Shown here in pieces: positions 40,896-54,100 of a stretch of 64,000 bases of DNA (position 1 is the stretch's first letter; the number at the start of each line of letters is the position of its first letter). The stretch covers positions 3,954,501-4,018,500 of the forward strand of contig JAZARR010000032.1 in assembly GCA_037389465.1 (NCBI GenBank). Reading direction: 5' to 3'. Position numbers and translations under genes: made by a program. The stretch comes from Baylisascaris procyonis (taxonomy: Eukaryota; Nematoda; Chromadorea; Rhabditida; Ascarididae). A model generated the notes under the pieces. The model had not been told where the DNA came from. It did no database searches and saw only the letters and a program-made list of their open reading frames with translations.

Positions 40896-43514
40896 CACTA
40901 TTAAGCATTTACTATTCTCGAAAATGCTAATGTATTGGCGTAGTGAATAGCGGCATAAGATCAAGTTGGTCCAAATAACGACGGGCCGATACTTAGGAAG
41001 ATAGTATGAAGAGAGTGTGCAATGAGTGAATTTCTAGCTGAAAACTTATGCAGCGATATAGGTTAAAATATAATTCTGATTCAGTTTATAAAGAGTACCA
41101 ATGCAGATAACAACAATTCATTTCAGGTGCATAAGAGATGAAATAAAACGCCGGAAACTACGAAACGCGAGTGTTTCAGGTAAATACAGGTGCAAGATTG
41201 TAGAATTTTTAAAGAATCTCTGATAACTACAACACAAAGTCATTAAAACGCGAAAATGTTTTGCAAATTGCGCAACATATTTTGCTTCGTTCTATGTAGG
41301 TAGAGAAAAAAGTTTTGAATAAACACAATTAGACGACTTAAAAAAAAAACATCAACAAGTCAACAAATAAGAAAATAATAAAGCAAAGCCTGTCAATATT
41401 ACAAAAGCTAGAAGAACATCAAACAAAACAAAAACAAATCAACATTGCACACTAAATATTCGCGATGAACGGTTTTCTTCATCTACTCTCCTACTTTAGA
41501 AGAGACTGTTTTCCAACGTAGAAAATACTAATTACCCGAAGTTCCCTTCCAGTATTGCCTTTATAACCTCAATCTGCCGCCACTATGATTACCCGAAGTA
41601 ATCACAGCAAAAAGAGTTGTCATTAAAAAGGAAAGGCATCACCAGATCATTTTCAAAAACAATTTAGCATAGGATATTAAAGCATTATACTGCACATTTC
41701 TATCTGAGAGAAATATGCCCACTGGAAGAATTTCTATATGAAATTCCAAGAAATATTCCAATCGCATTGATCAACGTTTGAGAGCGTTCGTAAAGAAATT
41801 TTTTCTTCTCGTTTATAATGCCGCAATTCTGAAGTCAAATAAAATCAAAAAACTCTTCATTTAGGCGCAAATATTGTTACTGAAGAAAAATGTCAACAAA
41901 GCGCTCCTACAAAAGAGTACTTAAGCGGAAAATGAGAAGCGCGGCAAAAAATGTTCAACGATGGGTGGTCGAGCTTTTTTTTTTAAAAATTGTCTATTGA
42001 AAAGATTCTCGTTGTATAAAGACACAGAAATATACCTGCAGATTAAAAATTTTGGTATTTTTAATTAAGAAGAAAAAAGACCAGAATAACGCTCGCAATT
42101 GTTAACAAAATACTCGCACAAATCGGGCAAAAAAAAAAAAAAAAATCGTTGATAATCCTGCAATGAAAAGAAATGCACAACAATTCAGTGTCCTATCACA
42201 CAGCGTTAAAATCTCATCGAATATACCCAAATGCTCACTTTTTTCTTCCCAATTCCTGTAAACATTGTTGCTGAAAGATGACGAAACTGTTTTTAGCCAA
42301 AATAGTCTTCCTATTGAACGTATTATATATTCCGGATAACAGATCGAAGGATCACAACGGATCGCAAATCCACACCGACGACTCACAAATACCCGATAAA
42401 ACAACTGAAAAATACGTTAACGGAATGTTGTAAAACACCGCAACGGCTATATGAAGCGAGACCACATAAGTGAAAGGTGAAAAGTCGAATGCATATTGTA
42501 TATAATATTGAAAACAAGCAATATCATTCGCCTATTCACGGCGAACGAAATAAAGAAAGAAGAAAAAAACATAAATAAACAAACACAAAATGTTGGTATT
42601 TCACTGTCCAGCTTGAATTCAACACTAATGAGCCAAATCATCGTTGGCTTTTTTCTCAATTCAAATTGATATGTGCCTTTAGTATAGAAATCTTGCAAAA
42701 ATATATCGGTGCAATGAAAAAACAACGTCGATCAGCAGTAGACTTTAGCAAAAACTTGAATGCAACATCTTATTACCAATTGTAGTCAGCTTTACATTAG
42801 CAAGTATGGGAAAACAACGCCTCCCGATAAAACACAACAGATTTAGATAACTCAATATAGATTAATATCCCTCGTATTTTAAAAGTCATTTCCTATCGTA
42901 ACGTTGAATGATGCAGCAGGTGAAATGTTATAGGACGATGTCTGCTCTTACAGCTAAATTTAAGGATTTGTAATAAAAGTGATAACTCTGAGCATTTTAG
43001 GTTTCACATTTAGTGGAAAGTAAAATATTATCTATATACTAGAAATACACTAAGGCGAGTCTCTCCCAATCCCAAGTGGGAATATCAAAAAACATAAACA
43101 AAACACCATATAGTGCACGAGACGAACGCCACAATGAGTGGGAGAAGTGATGAAGCGATGGTGTGGAATGAACGAATGGGAAAGGAATGGAAGATTTTTC
43201 TACTTTATTTCGATAAGTGAATTTCTCTTATCTATTGTGGTATATTAAATTCTAATAATTTAGCAATTTTGCTTGAAATGAGGCTTTTCAACTATCCTAC
43301 TAAAGGCCATTATGAAAGGATTGAGTGAACGAACGAGGGGAATTCATTAAAAAAGTTGGTAAGATTTCACAATTCCAATATTTCACACCATTAAAAGCAG
43401 ATATATGAATGATCCAGCTCAAGGATTTCCATTGGTTGCCACATTAGTCCATTGAATTCAATCATAATGAGTGAAAAACTCATTGGTTTTCTATAACAAT
43501 CCTCTCAATGCTGC

Positions 43515-43734
43515 AAGCTAATTCTAGATAGAATAGTAAAAATGCTTCGACTTAGTCGATCTAACACTAAACGGTAAAATTTTTATGTTCGCTGACGATA
43601 TCCATCTGCTGTATGTAGTCAGCAATGTGAATGAAGCAGAAGACTATCTTAAAGAAGGCTTTGAAACAAATGAAAGGAAGCTAGCTGTTGAATTCGAGAA
43701 ATTAACTCGGGAGAAAATTATTATAATCAGATAG
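43515..43734 (+). pseudogene. Degenerate RTE-type LINE reverse transcriptase fragment
   Basis: Reads as a decayed piece of a non-LTR retrotransposon polymerase. The second half keeps the catalytic box as LNGKIFMFADDIHLLYV followed by a spacer and helix (NEAEDYLKEGFETNERKLAV), the arrangement around the FADDI box of RTE-clade reverse transcriptases. The first half (KLILDRIVKMLRL) fits the segment before it but sits in a different frame, so at least one frameshift is present. It ends at a TAG. No endonuclease domain or 3' tail was seen nearby. Confidence 0.55.
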
Positions 43735-46560
43735 GGGTCTGCCGAATCGATTAAACGATTCGATCGGGAAAACATTTTGCGATTCCAAATATCGCAAATA
43801 AAAGCACAGCAAATAACATTAGACTTTGAATCGTTTTTTGATGAGATGCCATTTTAGATGTGTTTCATAGCTATCTAGATGCTTATCTACTTATAAAATC
43901 CAAAGCATAAGGCATATAATAGTGGAAAATCACTTTTTTCAATTGTTCTAAGAATAAGGCTAATTTCAGAAATAACAGCTCAGAGGATCAAGAACAAAAA
44001 CTCGGGAGCAAAATCTGCTGGCTCACAAATGGATCGACATTAATATCGTCAAATTATTAAACAACTGCAGCTTTTCATTGATACGAAAAGAATAAAATGT
44101 TCCCTCCGTCTAGAAGCGATCCTCCTAGATGCCCACTAACCAACTGAGGTTGTTTATATAAAGCCTCAGTCGACAGGTCGACTTCAACAGTAGTGAAAGC
44201 CCCATCCTAAAACATCGGCCGTCACTGGGGATGGCTAACCGATAGGAAGCATCACCGTAAAGCAAGAGCAATCAACAGTACCTGAATAAGAAGTAAAAAG
44301 TTGTCAAGAACAAATTGCCTATCTGCAGCCAAATCGTTACTACTTATATGAACACATTAGATCGTGACCGAACTCATGAGATCCCATTTCAAATACGCGA
44401 CTTCCATACTGATGTGGAAGGTGCATGTCTCACCCATCTACTGATAGGTGAAAATACAAACACCAACCAATCGATCGCTTTCCCCACCCCCAAACCCCCT
44501 ACCAAGACCTGCGCCGGTCCACCAACTCCACCAACCTGGGCAACTTAAACGAGTTGAAATGAGCGGATCGACCAACTTGTGCGCTTATAAGCCAGCCGCT
44601 TTAGTGCAATCCTATGTGACGTGCGAATGGTTTAATTAAATGTTCGGTTCGGTAGGTAATGCGTGCTCATAATTAGTATACTTGCGCGCACGGAAGTAAT
44701 AGTTGGCGCATGCCTGAGCAAGAACGAAATGATGAGTGAGGGCTGGTCTTTCTGCAATGTTTCGATCGGGTCAGGTGAGATGTGATCTGTCTACGGCTAA
44801 ATATGACAACCGTTGATGAGAATAGCAAACAGTTTTGGAATCGAAGATATTCCAGAGATTTTCTCTTTTTTTTCAAAGGTTTTTAGGTGGTTTGGTCCGC
44901 TCGTCTTAAAAAAAGTTTTCAGCGCGCCATGCTAGCATCAATTTTAAAATCCTTCGCTCACATCACAACTTCCGGAATATATGCCGATACTTCATCCAAT
45001 GCAATGCGGTTGATGAAGGCTATAAAGAAGAGTGTTATGGATGCAGAAACACGCGCAAAAAGAAAGTCCCTATTTAAATGCATGACTGTCAAGTATGTTC
45101 AGAAAAAATGTCGATAACGGTAAAATTCATAACATAACGAGGATCAATAGATTAAAGATGCTCATTTAAAGGCGCAAATACGTAAGTTCTACCTCACAAA
45201 TTAGGTTGTGAGAATGCGAAGTCAACCGTCGATAGAAATAATAACTGTCTCTTATCCTCAGATCTTTGTGAATCTCATAAATGGATTGAAGTAATTCGGT
45301 TTCATAACTGTGAATCTTATGCTGTTTTTTATTGTGAATTCTGAATTGTAAACAAGCGTGGATTTGAATCTTGTATTGTTGCATAATTGTGAATAAATGA
45401 ACTGATATGAATAAATTTTGTGAATAAATAATTAATAAATGAATTCAAGTTAACTTGTATATTTGTGAATATAATTTAAGGATTCGATATAAAGACGCAA
45501 ACTATTGAAATTGACCATTGTCTATTCATTTTGATGCTTTTTCATTGTGTTGTTTCTATTATTTGTGTCTCTATTGCGATTTATTTCTCCACTCTACAAC
45601 TTTGCTTCCACAATCTTTATCCTTTTCTATGCACCGTCTGATTCTGCTTTATTCGTACATCACAATCATGTTGGGTTAGTCCCCCGTTCTATTTGAATAT
45701 ATTCATTCATTTATAACTGGAAGACTGTTGTGGGTATACCTCATCCTTGAGTGCTGTTGCATTACAACTTCGATCTTCTATTGACCTCTTCATATTACAT
45801 TAGTTTTATTATGTAATATACAGTTTGATGGGCATAACAATTCACATATTTGATCAATTGATGACGCAACATAAGTCGCAATACACAAACGTACAAACAA
45901 AAAAAAACCCCAAAAACTTTGGGAACGCTGAATCGAACCACCAAGAGGTTATTCATTTCCCAGAGTTAAGGGCAAACGCGATTCGATGCAGGTGAATGTT
46001 CAAGATATGTTAGAATGAGCAAGAAATTCGATAAACAACTGAAGAATTCTATGAGAGGGATCAAGCTTGGTTTAAAAATTGAAAAACACTCGAGACAAAC
46101 AATTAATTCATTAAGCAATTCCACAAAACGTTTTTCTCAATGGAACATCACGATTTGATTCAATCAAAAATAAGTTCGCAGATGCAAAGCCAAATTCAAA
46201 GTAGCATATTATTAACGTAGTGGGAACAACATTGAATAGTCGATAGTTGAAGTGATAATTAGTTTGGGGATTCGCAAATTACAGGTATGAAATAGTTTAT
46301 GGCACAGATTTATATGTAGTGAAACCGATTTCATCAAAATAATTCGATCGGCAATTGAAGAAATTGCAAGAGGTTATGGCTGATGAACTACGTTTTTCAT
46401 ATTGTGATTCGTTTTGATTGAAGCCTTTAAGTAATCTAAGTTCACGGCATCTTATTATGATCGTGATCCAAGTGCTATCTTGTAACCCGCTACCATATGA
46501 TTCCTGCGGCTTAGGCAGAATATCTGTACGCTGGCTTTATTCTTTTTCCCTCTCTAACAC

Positions 46561-46565
<5 letters not shown>

Positions 46566-46623
<58 letters not shown>
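46566..46623. repeat. (TA)n microsatellite
   Basis: A pure TA dinucleotide run of about 57 bp, between gex-3 and the transporter gene. Confidence 0.95.
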
Positions 46624-46626
<3 letters not shown>

Positions 46627-47194
46627 CCTCCGTCCTTATTTGGCATCTTTGTCAATCTCTTGCTAGATCATTACTATATTTCATAACACATTTTCATAAA
46701 TTATGCAGAAAAACAAAAATTTCACAGAAGGATTCTACGAATGAAGAGACCACACCCGCTAATTCTACAACGCTAATCGCAGCATCAGAATTTAGAAGGT
46801 ATAAAGTGGCACACTGTGGAGAGCTAAGGGTGATTCTCATGGGCTACAAGGAACGAAACGTTTTATAAAAAGTAATTTTAAGTCAAATAAACCGCCATCT
46901 ACCACTCTGAACCAAAGCAGCCGAAGCACTGTGCTGTAGTGCATTCCAGATGTCAAATCACTATATCGAGATGAGTGCACTCCGCCAAATAGTACACCTG
47001 ATATGGGAAAAATCGGCTGCCAGTGCTCTATCGAGGATTCTAAAGCCACGCTCGAACGGTATGCGGCTAATTTAGCGACCGAAGGAAGAGTCGGAGAACC
47101 CTACTTTGATGCTACTGAAAATTTGGCAGCATAAGCGCAATAAGTTTGATCAAGACATTGCGTAGAATTGTTGCGTTGAATCGAAGTCGTCAAC

Positions 47195-48044
47195 TCAGGA
47201 AGCACGCAAAGCTCTTTCGCTTCTCTTTGCGTTCAATCGGTCCTCTGTGGCTGCTGGACCCCATTTAGGGTCTGATCGAAGCAACGTCTTGAACGGTATA
47301 TTTGACCTCCATGCCCTTATCGCACGGTAAAGAAGTACACCGGGAACACATCCAACTATCAGCAGTGTGATTAACCTGCAATCATGAAAGATGGGCATTT
47401 CATGTCGAAATCGTTTTGCAGTGAGTCAATGTGCAAGTCTGCAATAAGCATGTCAATTCGAGAAAAAGCTTCATACATTTTTTTTTACCGCAACAAAAGT
47501 ATTAGGTTCACGCTGAATTAGAAGAAAGTAGGGCCACGGGATTCATCAGTTCGAATCGACAACAGGAGGATCAGTTGCAAGTGAGCTCCAGTTAGACCCC
47601 TTGACTCCATCCTAACGAGTCGCTCCGCCCAGCACCCCCACTGGGATGAGAGGGATGAAGTGAATCCCGACCTCATCCTAAATGGAACAATGGGGAATTG
47701 ACTCATTAGCATCCGATGTGCAGGACACGATCATAAGTCCTAACCCTTCACGTGACCTTGCAACTTTTCCAATTAAGTGGAAGCGAAAGCGATATGAAGA
47801 GACCTTTACTATCAATGAATATTTTGTTGACCAAAGTAAAGTAACGTAGGGTGGAGGGCAATCTGTATGTGCTGTTGGACTCTATCCGCTGAGGTTACGC
47901 TCTTTACTTCGCATCCCTCTCTTTGTCTCTCAGTCAATTATTGATCTCGCGACGCAGAAAGATAGGTTGTTGATGGACAATATTGTTTCAGTGAGAATTA
48001 ATTTCTAGGAAGTATGTTTGTTTGCATATTATATAACCAGCATT

Positions 48045-48115
<71 letters not shown>

Positions 48116-51100
48116 TGCTGCTTGATGGCTATCTACTTCATTTCTTGCTTCTCTGATTTACTTAGAAAACGACTGCGGAATCAAGTTTCAGTTTTCGACG
48201 AATTCGATAAATACTTCCAATCGCTAAACGCAAAGTCGTGAAGAAGAATTTTTTTTTAAATGTTTTTCCACACAAAATTTTATATATCCAAATTGGTGAT
48301 CTGTAACAGAAAACGATAACGCGCAATATTTTCAAAAAATATCTAAAAAAAGCTCAATGTGCGATTTACCATCCGAAAATATCGACAGTTTTTTCGGGAA
48401 AATAACGGGCAGTTGTGGTACGTTCCCAACCAATAATCTGCATCAAAATTGCGACCTGAAAAGTTTTCGAATATTAGTACCATAAATGTATAAGACGAGA
48501 CTGGATCATAACCCCCCATAAGGTTACATCATGCAACAAAATCAACCTGAGAGTGTGCCAAGAAAAGCAAGCAGACGAAACTATGCAGGACAATATGGGA
48601 AAGCATCTTTCTCAAGGATTTTGATGTTACTCGATAAAACATGACTTGTTCTTGCTGTGCCCAAATAAAATACATAAGAACAGTGGCATCCTCTTTGAAA
48701 GTGTAGTCGTTTTGAACCACAATCCGTACTTAAACAGAACAATATCTAATGCCATGCACTGTGAATTTTTCGCAGGGTACATTATCGCACACTTGTAGCG
48801 CTTATCCATTTCACCTCAAGGGATTGTAAAGGCTAAGAAATATCGAGCAGTTTTGAATAGATTCCGACCTTACAATGCCTCTTTTTCGCAGCAAAATCAT
48901 TCCCTCTCGAAGGTTGATGTAATATTTCAGTTGATAAGTGCCGGCAATATGTTCATTTCACTGCCTTATCTTACTTTTCATTAATATTAAGAATGTATCA
49001 AAAGCTTGGAGGAACTGAAATGAAGCACCCACCGCGAGTAAAATAGGACTAAATATAAACCAATTCATCCACCAGAATGCTTTCACACCGAATGAACCAC
49101 CAACCATTGTTCGAATATTACTAAAAATACGCAAATTGAGTAGATATATGATTGCCAATGTGTAATTAGAATGAAAGAACGAGCGGAAAAATTCAAAAAG
49201 GAGAATAATGAGATTAACGCCTTTCAAATGAACTGATGAGTTCCTCGTTGAATTAACTTCACGACAAAAGATCATTGCAAATTTTCCAATTGCTAAATTT
49301 CAATTCTAAATTTTCAAATCAAATCTCATCAGTCAGCAAGTTTTAAATAAATACACTCGCATTAAACATCAAAGAAATAAAACTAACGCAAGAAATCGTT
49401 TAAGTCTATAGGCATATGCAACCGTAATAATCTCGAAGAAAACAATAGGGGCAAGTGAGTATGAAATATATTTACGAAAGTATGTCACAATAAGGTACCC
49501 ATGTTGTACGATCATGAAGTATCCACAAAGAAACGCTGTGAAAACTAATACAGCGTTCTGCAAATATATGCAAATAATGCGGCTTGATATTAGATTGCAA
49601 TCGCAGAAAAGTTCCCACTTGAAACTTGGGACATTTGCGCCATTAACTGCGTCAGGTTGAAGGTCTCAGCGATGAGGCCTGTGACCTTAGTAACATCTAA
49701 TTGATCTATATTAGCAGAAATGACGGCGCTATTTGTTCAGCATCTAAGTACTTGGATTAGTGGGTCGTTCTTTGACACAAACCAACGTCTCCACTTATGT
49801 GCTAATCTGCATTAATGCGGGTAACGGTACGATAGTTAAAGCATTTGTGGGTACCAACATTGATCACCCTGAATATGGCGTTTGTGCGAGTGGCTATGCA
49901 CCTCACTTCACGACGTTTATTGGTGCGCTACAACCCGCCCCCCTCTCCCTTCTTCCACCTACCTTGGCGCTATTCGCAACCATTTTTAAGAGCTTCGATC
50001 CCATTTACCTCAAATTTCACTATGCCTTCAATGAGAACAATTTCTTCATCGATCATGTCGGCTAAAACCGAAACATGTTACTACAACATATTTTCGTGCA
50101 GCATAGAACCGAATGAACCGAGGGACTCCAATGAACGACTGACGAGGAGTTTTATTTTTACCAGTGACTATTAAGCAGTTGATGGATTCTATTTTTGCTC
50201 TGTTTAGAAGAAAATTCTTCATTCCCTTTATCGTCATCGGAAAAAAAGTTAGTTACGAATTCATCGGAATGTTGTGGGAAGCCTGATTGTTGTTCTTTGT
50301 CATATCAACCATTACGGGAGGGATTTTATTTGTGATCATCGCTCATCATGAGCAGGAATTCATCGAACATCACAACTGCCCCTCCTAAAATTCCAGAATA
50401 ACTTGGATGCATAATTTAATTAGATAATGCGAATAAGAGATCTCGCCGATACCGAAACACTACAAAGATTTACGTTGTACGATAGTCAATTTAACCCAAC
50501 CGCATTCGGATAACCTTTTTTCAGAAGAAAGCAAATGAGCAACATACGATAGTAATCTTTCGAAGCAATCCCTTGAGGCTTGGCCATTTCTCTTCTATGC
50601 TTTCGATGATAACATTCAAAGAAATAATCTGCAAAGGTCTTTCTCTTATAATTAACTTATTTATAGTTGATGCGCGAAAATAGTTCGTATAACACTACGT
50701 ATATACTGAAATTAATAACGGCACAGAAATTGTTTTATGCAGTGATCCAATCTGAACAGCATTGACGGATTATCGACAACAGGTTTCGACTTTATTGCTG
50801 CATTTAGGTCTTCAATCCATAAGAGGGTTTCATTTCGATTAACTTAATTGTTCACCGATTCTTATATAGAAGTACAATTACTTACTCTTAGATGAGAATA
50901 GAATGAGTTCTGAGTTGAATATCATTAAAATAATTGAGGGTATTAACGGAATGCATCCAATGGCGTTATCTTTCCGTAGATCGCACAGGTCAGATAGAAG
51001 TTCACTAATCGTTAAAAAAAGTTAGCCAGCAACATTCATTTCAACCAAATTCTTGGTTTTCTTCGAAATAAAAAAAAAAAAGAAGAGAACATCTTATAAT

Positions 51101-54100
51101 AAGCGTTATTGAGTTATAAACTTATGTTTGCAATGCAAAGAGAAAACATTGAAAAAAGATTAAAATTTGGGGAATGCAATGAATATTAATGCATCGAATC
51201 TCAACCAGTGTCTGAAGACTGCTAAATAAGATGGCCGTGAAAAAGAATGCAGCGTGCATGAATCCAGGCATTGGTTTTGTTATTGTTGATGCCACCTCGG
51301 CTATTGGATAAGAATCGAGGACACCATCATCGATGATCCGTTCCATTCGCTCGTAAGCGTCTCTAATATTGTGTCCATAAACGTCATCTGTAAACCACGG
51401 ATGTTTTGTAAATCTTGGCAGGACTTGGTCGACTACCTGATGTTAGTTGTCTTTGGTTAACCTTCCAACCTCGGCTAACTTTTATTATTAAAAGCAGCTG
51501 GTAGTTTAGAAAATCGGACGTAACAGCATTCAACTTGAATTTACCTTTCCAGCCTTTCTAAGAGTGCATCAGCACAGTTGCCATGAGCTCTTCCCAAAGG
51601 ATAATCTGCCAATGTTCAAAACGAACCAAGGTTTAGTGGTGCTAAGATTTATGATTCAAGTTGCCCACTTTGAAATTGACTTTGTCATATATCGAAAAAA
51701 GCTATTCTCAATGCAGCAGATCTTACTACAATTATAAACGAAGCCTAGCGATTTGTTATGTGCTTTGGCATCGACGAGCTATGCCAATCCTAGATGGTAT
51801 AATGCTTAGGAATACTTTTGTTCTATGCGGTTAAAATAGCGGACGTTGTTGGAGTGGACGATCCGGTTTACTAACTGTGATTGATGTTCGTTTCAACAAT
51901 ATAGTGATGAACTAAAGAAAAGAAAATGCTTCCGTTATCTCTATACGCCTCATAGTGATCGTCGTTTTATTTGAATGGTAATAAATCGAAAATAAAAATA
52001 AAATTCAACTTACGAGCAAGATGACCAAGATAAAAAAACGTTGCGAACGAGGAGAGTAACGAAAAAATCACATTTACAGCAACAACTATTAAAGCATCAG
52101 GTGCTACATTATTGTGAAATTTATTATGCGATGCAATATGTAAGATGCCACCATCGCCGAGGCTGCAAAGTTTTGTTATACTTACGCCAAAATGCTTAAA
52201 TTTCTCACAAAAAAAAAATGAAAAGTTTGATTTGAAGATTTTAACTCATTTCGATTGGCTCTCCTATTGAGCGTTTCCCTAATTTTGTTCATTTTTCTAT
52301 TGTCGAACAATAAAATATAGTAGATATGTTTCATGTTTTTCTATACTTTACCGAGAGTGTGAGGATCTCTTTAATGCTTCTACTTCAGCTACACAGTTTA
52401 AGTATATGTTCTCTTGAGCAAATCTAACAGAATTAACGCATGAGCGGGATTTAGATGACAGTATCTCGAGGTTCGGATTTCTGGACCTCGGTGACTTTTG
52501 AAGGAAGGATCATTCTCGGAGGCCACCAAACAGTGCGGTTTCGAGGCTCGAGGTTTAGACCGTACTGCTAAGACCACATCAGATGGGTCCACTTACAACA
52601 TGATTCCACCACAGAAACAACACTAAGACTCGAGTGATGTGTTAAGAACGCATCAGTCCAATGATTCACAGTGCAGCATATAATATTTCCTAAATTAAGG
52701 AGTGACACCCGACACCTAGCGCTAAAATCTGAATATCTATTTGGAAGCAGAAATGTTTAATTGGTGAAATTTGAAAAAGCAGTCATACCGTAACGTTAAT
52801 AACATGCATGTAATTGCATCGGCATATAGCGATGGATCCAGAAAGACTTCAAGTCGTCGTGCCGGATTCAGAAGATAAAGAGCGCCATCAAAAGAACCCT
52901 CCAATGTTGCACCTTCAAATCAACTTTAGAGATAGCTTGAGATAATGTTTAGATTTTTCTCCCTTTGTATTTGAAAGTTTTCCACTGAGGTCATTCAAAA
53001 TTATTGCGTCTACTCTATAGCTGACTTTGAATATATATATCATTTCGAGGTATTCTTTTTAATATAAGATGACCTTTGCACTTCAACAGAAATATGGCTT
53101 TGTTCTTAATCACTCTCCTTTTTTTCAGTGCTGATTAAGCATGAAACTCTATAAGTGTTGGGCTATGGCAGCGAAGAACCAAACCAAGATATCCATTTGT
53201 GATCGAACACTGTAATGATCACATTTACTCATATAGTTGATTCTCGTTCATTGTTCTTCATATAATGTCACTCACTGATCGACTTATGTGCTCTTGTGCT
53301 CCCTCAGCAATATCTGGGGCCTATATAAGCAGACCTTCGGCCCATTTGGATGTCTTTGGTTGGACTCGCGTTTGCGGACGATAGTGCTTCCCCATGAACT
53401 ACTTCTATCTTGCTTATGCTCTCACATATCGGCATCATTGACAGAAGGTTATCTGCTCCTGCGCTCTGTCTACACTCATCCTCCTCAACGACGCCGCCGT
53501 CAGTCACAGCAGTAAGAAGGACCACTTAGAACTTTATCGAATTAGCAATAAACGATGAAATTGTCCACTATTCAATCCGTGGCTTCCTAGTGCGTCAAAA
53601 CTATTAATGAGCCTATAATGCGCTTATAACTTAACGAATAGAAGGAAAGACGCCAATTTACTCATCAATGAAAACGCTTTCTGGTGTATCGAAGTGGGTC
53701 CTCTACTTTCTGAACTACTGTTTGCCCTTAAAACAGCTATTGAATGCAATTATTTATATTGGATTCATCAAAATAATATGAAAAATAACTGTCAATAAAT
53801 TTTTTTCTAAGAGATTTAACAAATACTTCTTCCATTTCTAACGGAAGCGATAGAAGAATGCGATAGCAATAGCGATTTGTAATTTTTGTTTTTCAGCGTA
53901 AAATGATAGTTGTGGCTCTAATGCCGAAAGAATATGAGCTAATTAATTGAGTATTTTTGAAAAAGGATTAAAATCAGAGTGATATGATATAGGCTTGCCA
54001 TCTTTCTCATACAAATAAAATATTTTCTCTCAATATCACTTAAAGACCAAACAAAAATTATTCTAATATTAAAATTCCTGCAACAATTTTATTATTTGCT

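Larger units (their letters stand above)
40896..47194. other. Intergenic region, gex-3 5' end to transporter 3' end
   Basis: About 6.3 kb with no gene I can support. It should hold the gex-3 promoter and the 3' UTR of the transporter. It contains a decayed LINE fragment (43515-43734), a (TA)n tract (46566-46623) and an isolated plus-strand ORF behind a good acceptor at 44886 (see findings). From roughly 45 kb the plus strand changes from A-rich to T-rich. Confidence 0.5.

Noticed and set aside
42102..42725. Two minus-strand hydrophobic ORFs upstream of gex-3
   Set aside because: Low-complexity Phe/Ser-rich translations of A/T-rich DNA, with a poly-A tract inside one. No acceptors or donors give a joined product.
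45915..45965. tRNA-like GGTTCGATTC on the minus strand
   Set aside because: The paired GGGAA/TTCCC arms span only about 45 nt and no acceptor or anticodon arm can be drawn.
52162..52200. A 9-nt microexon (CATTTTGGC) in the SLC6 gene followed by GTAAGT
   Set aside because: It would need a 23-nt intron. Using a donor at 52794 (AAC/GTTACG) for the previous exon gives the exact family spacing in TM6 without it.
53288..53525. ORFs on both strands at about 53.3-53.5 kb
   Set aside because: They fall inside LTR copy 2 and are not kept open in copy 1 in equivalent frames.
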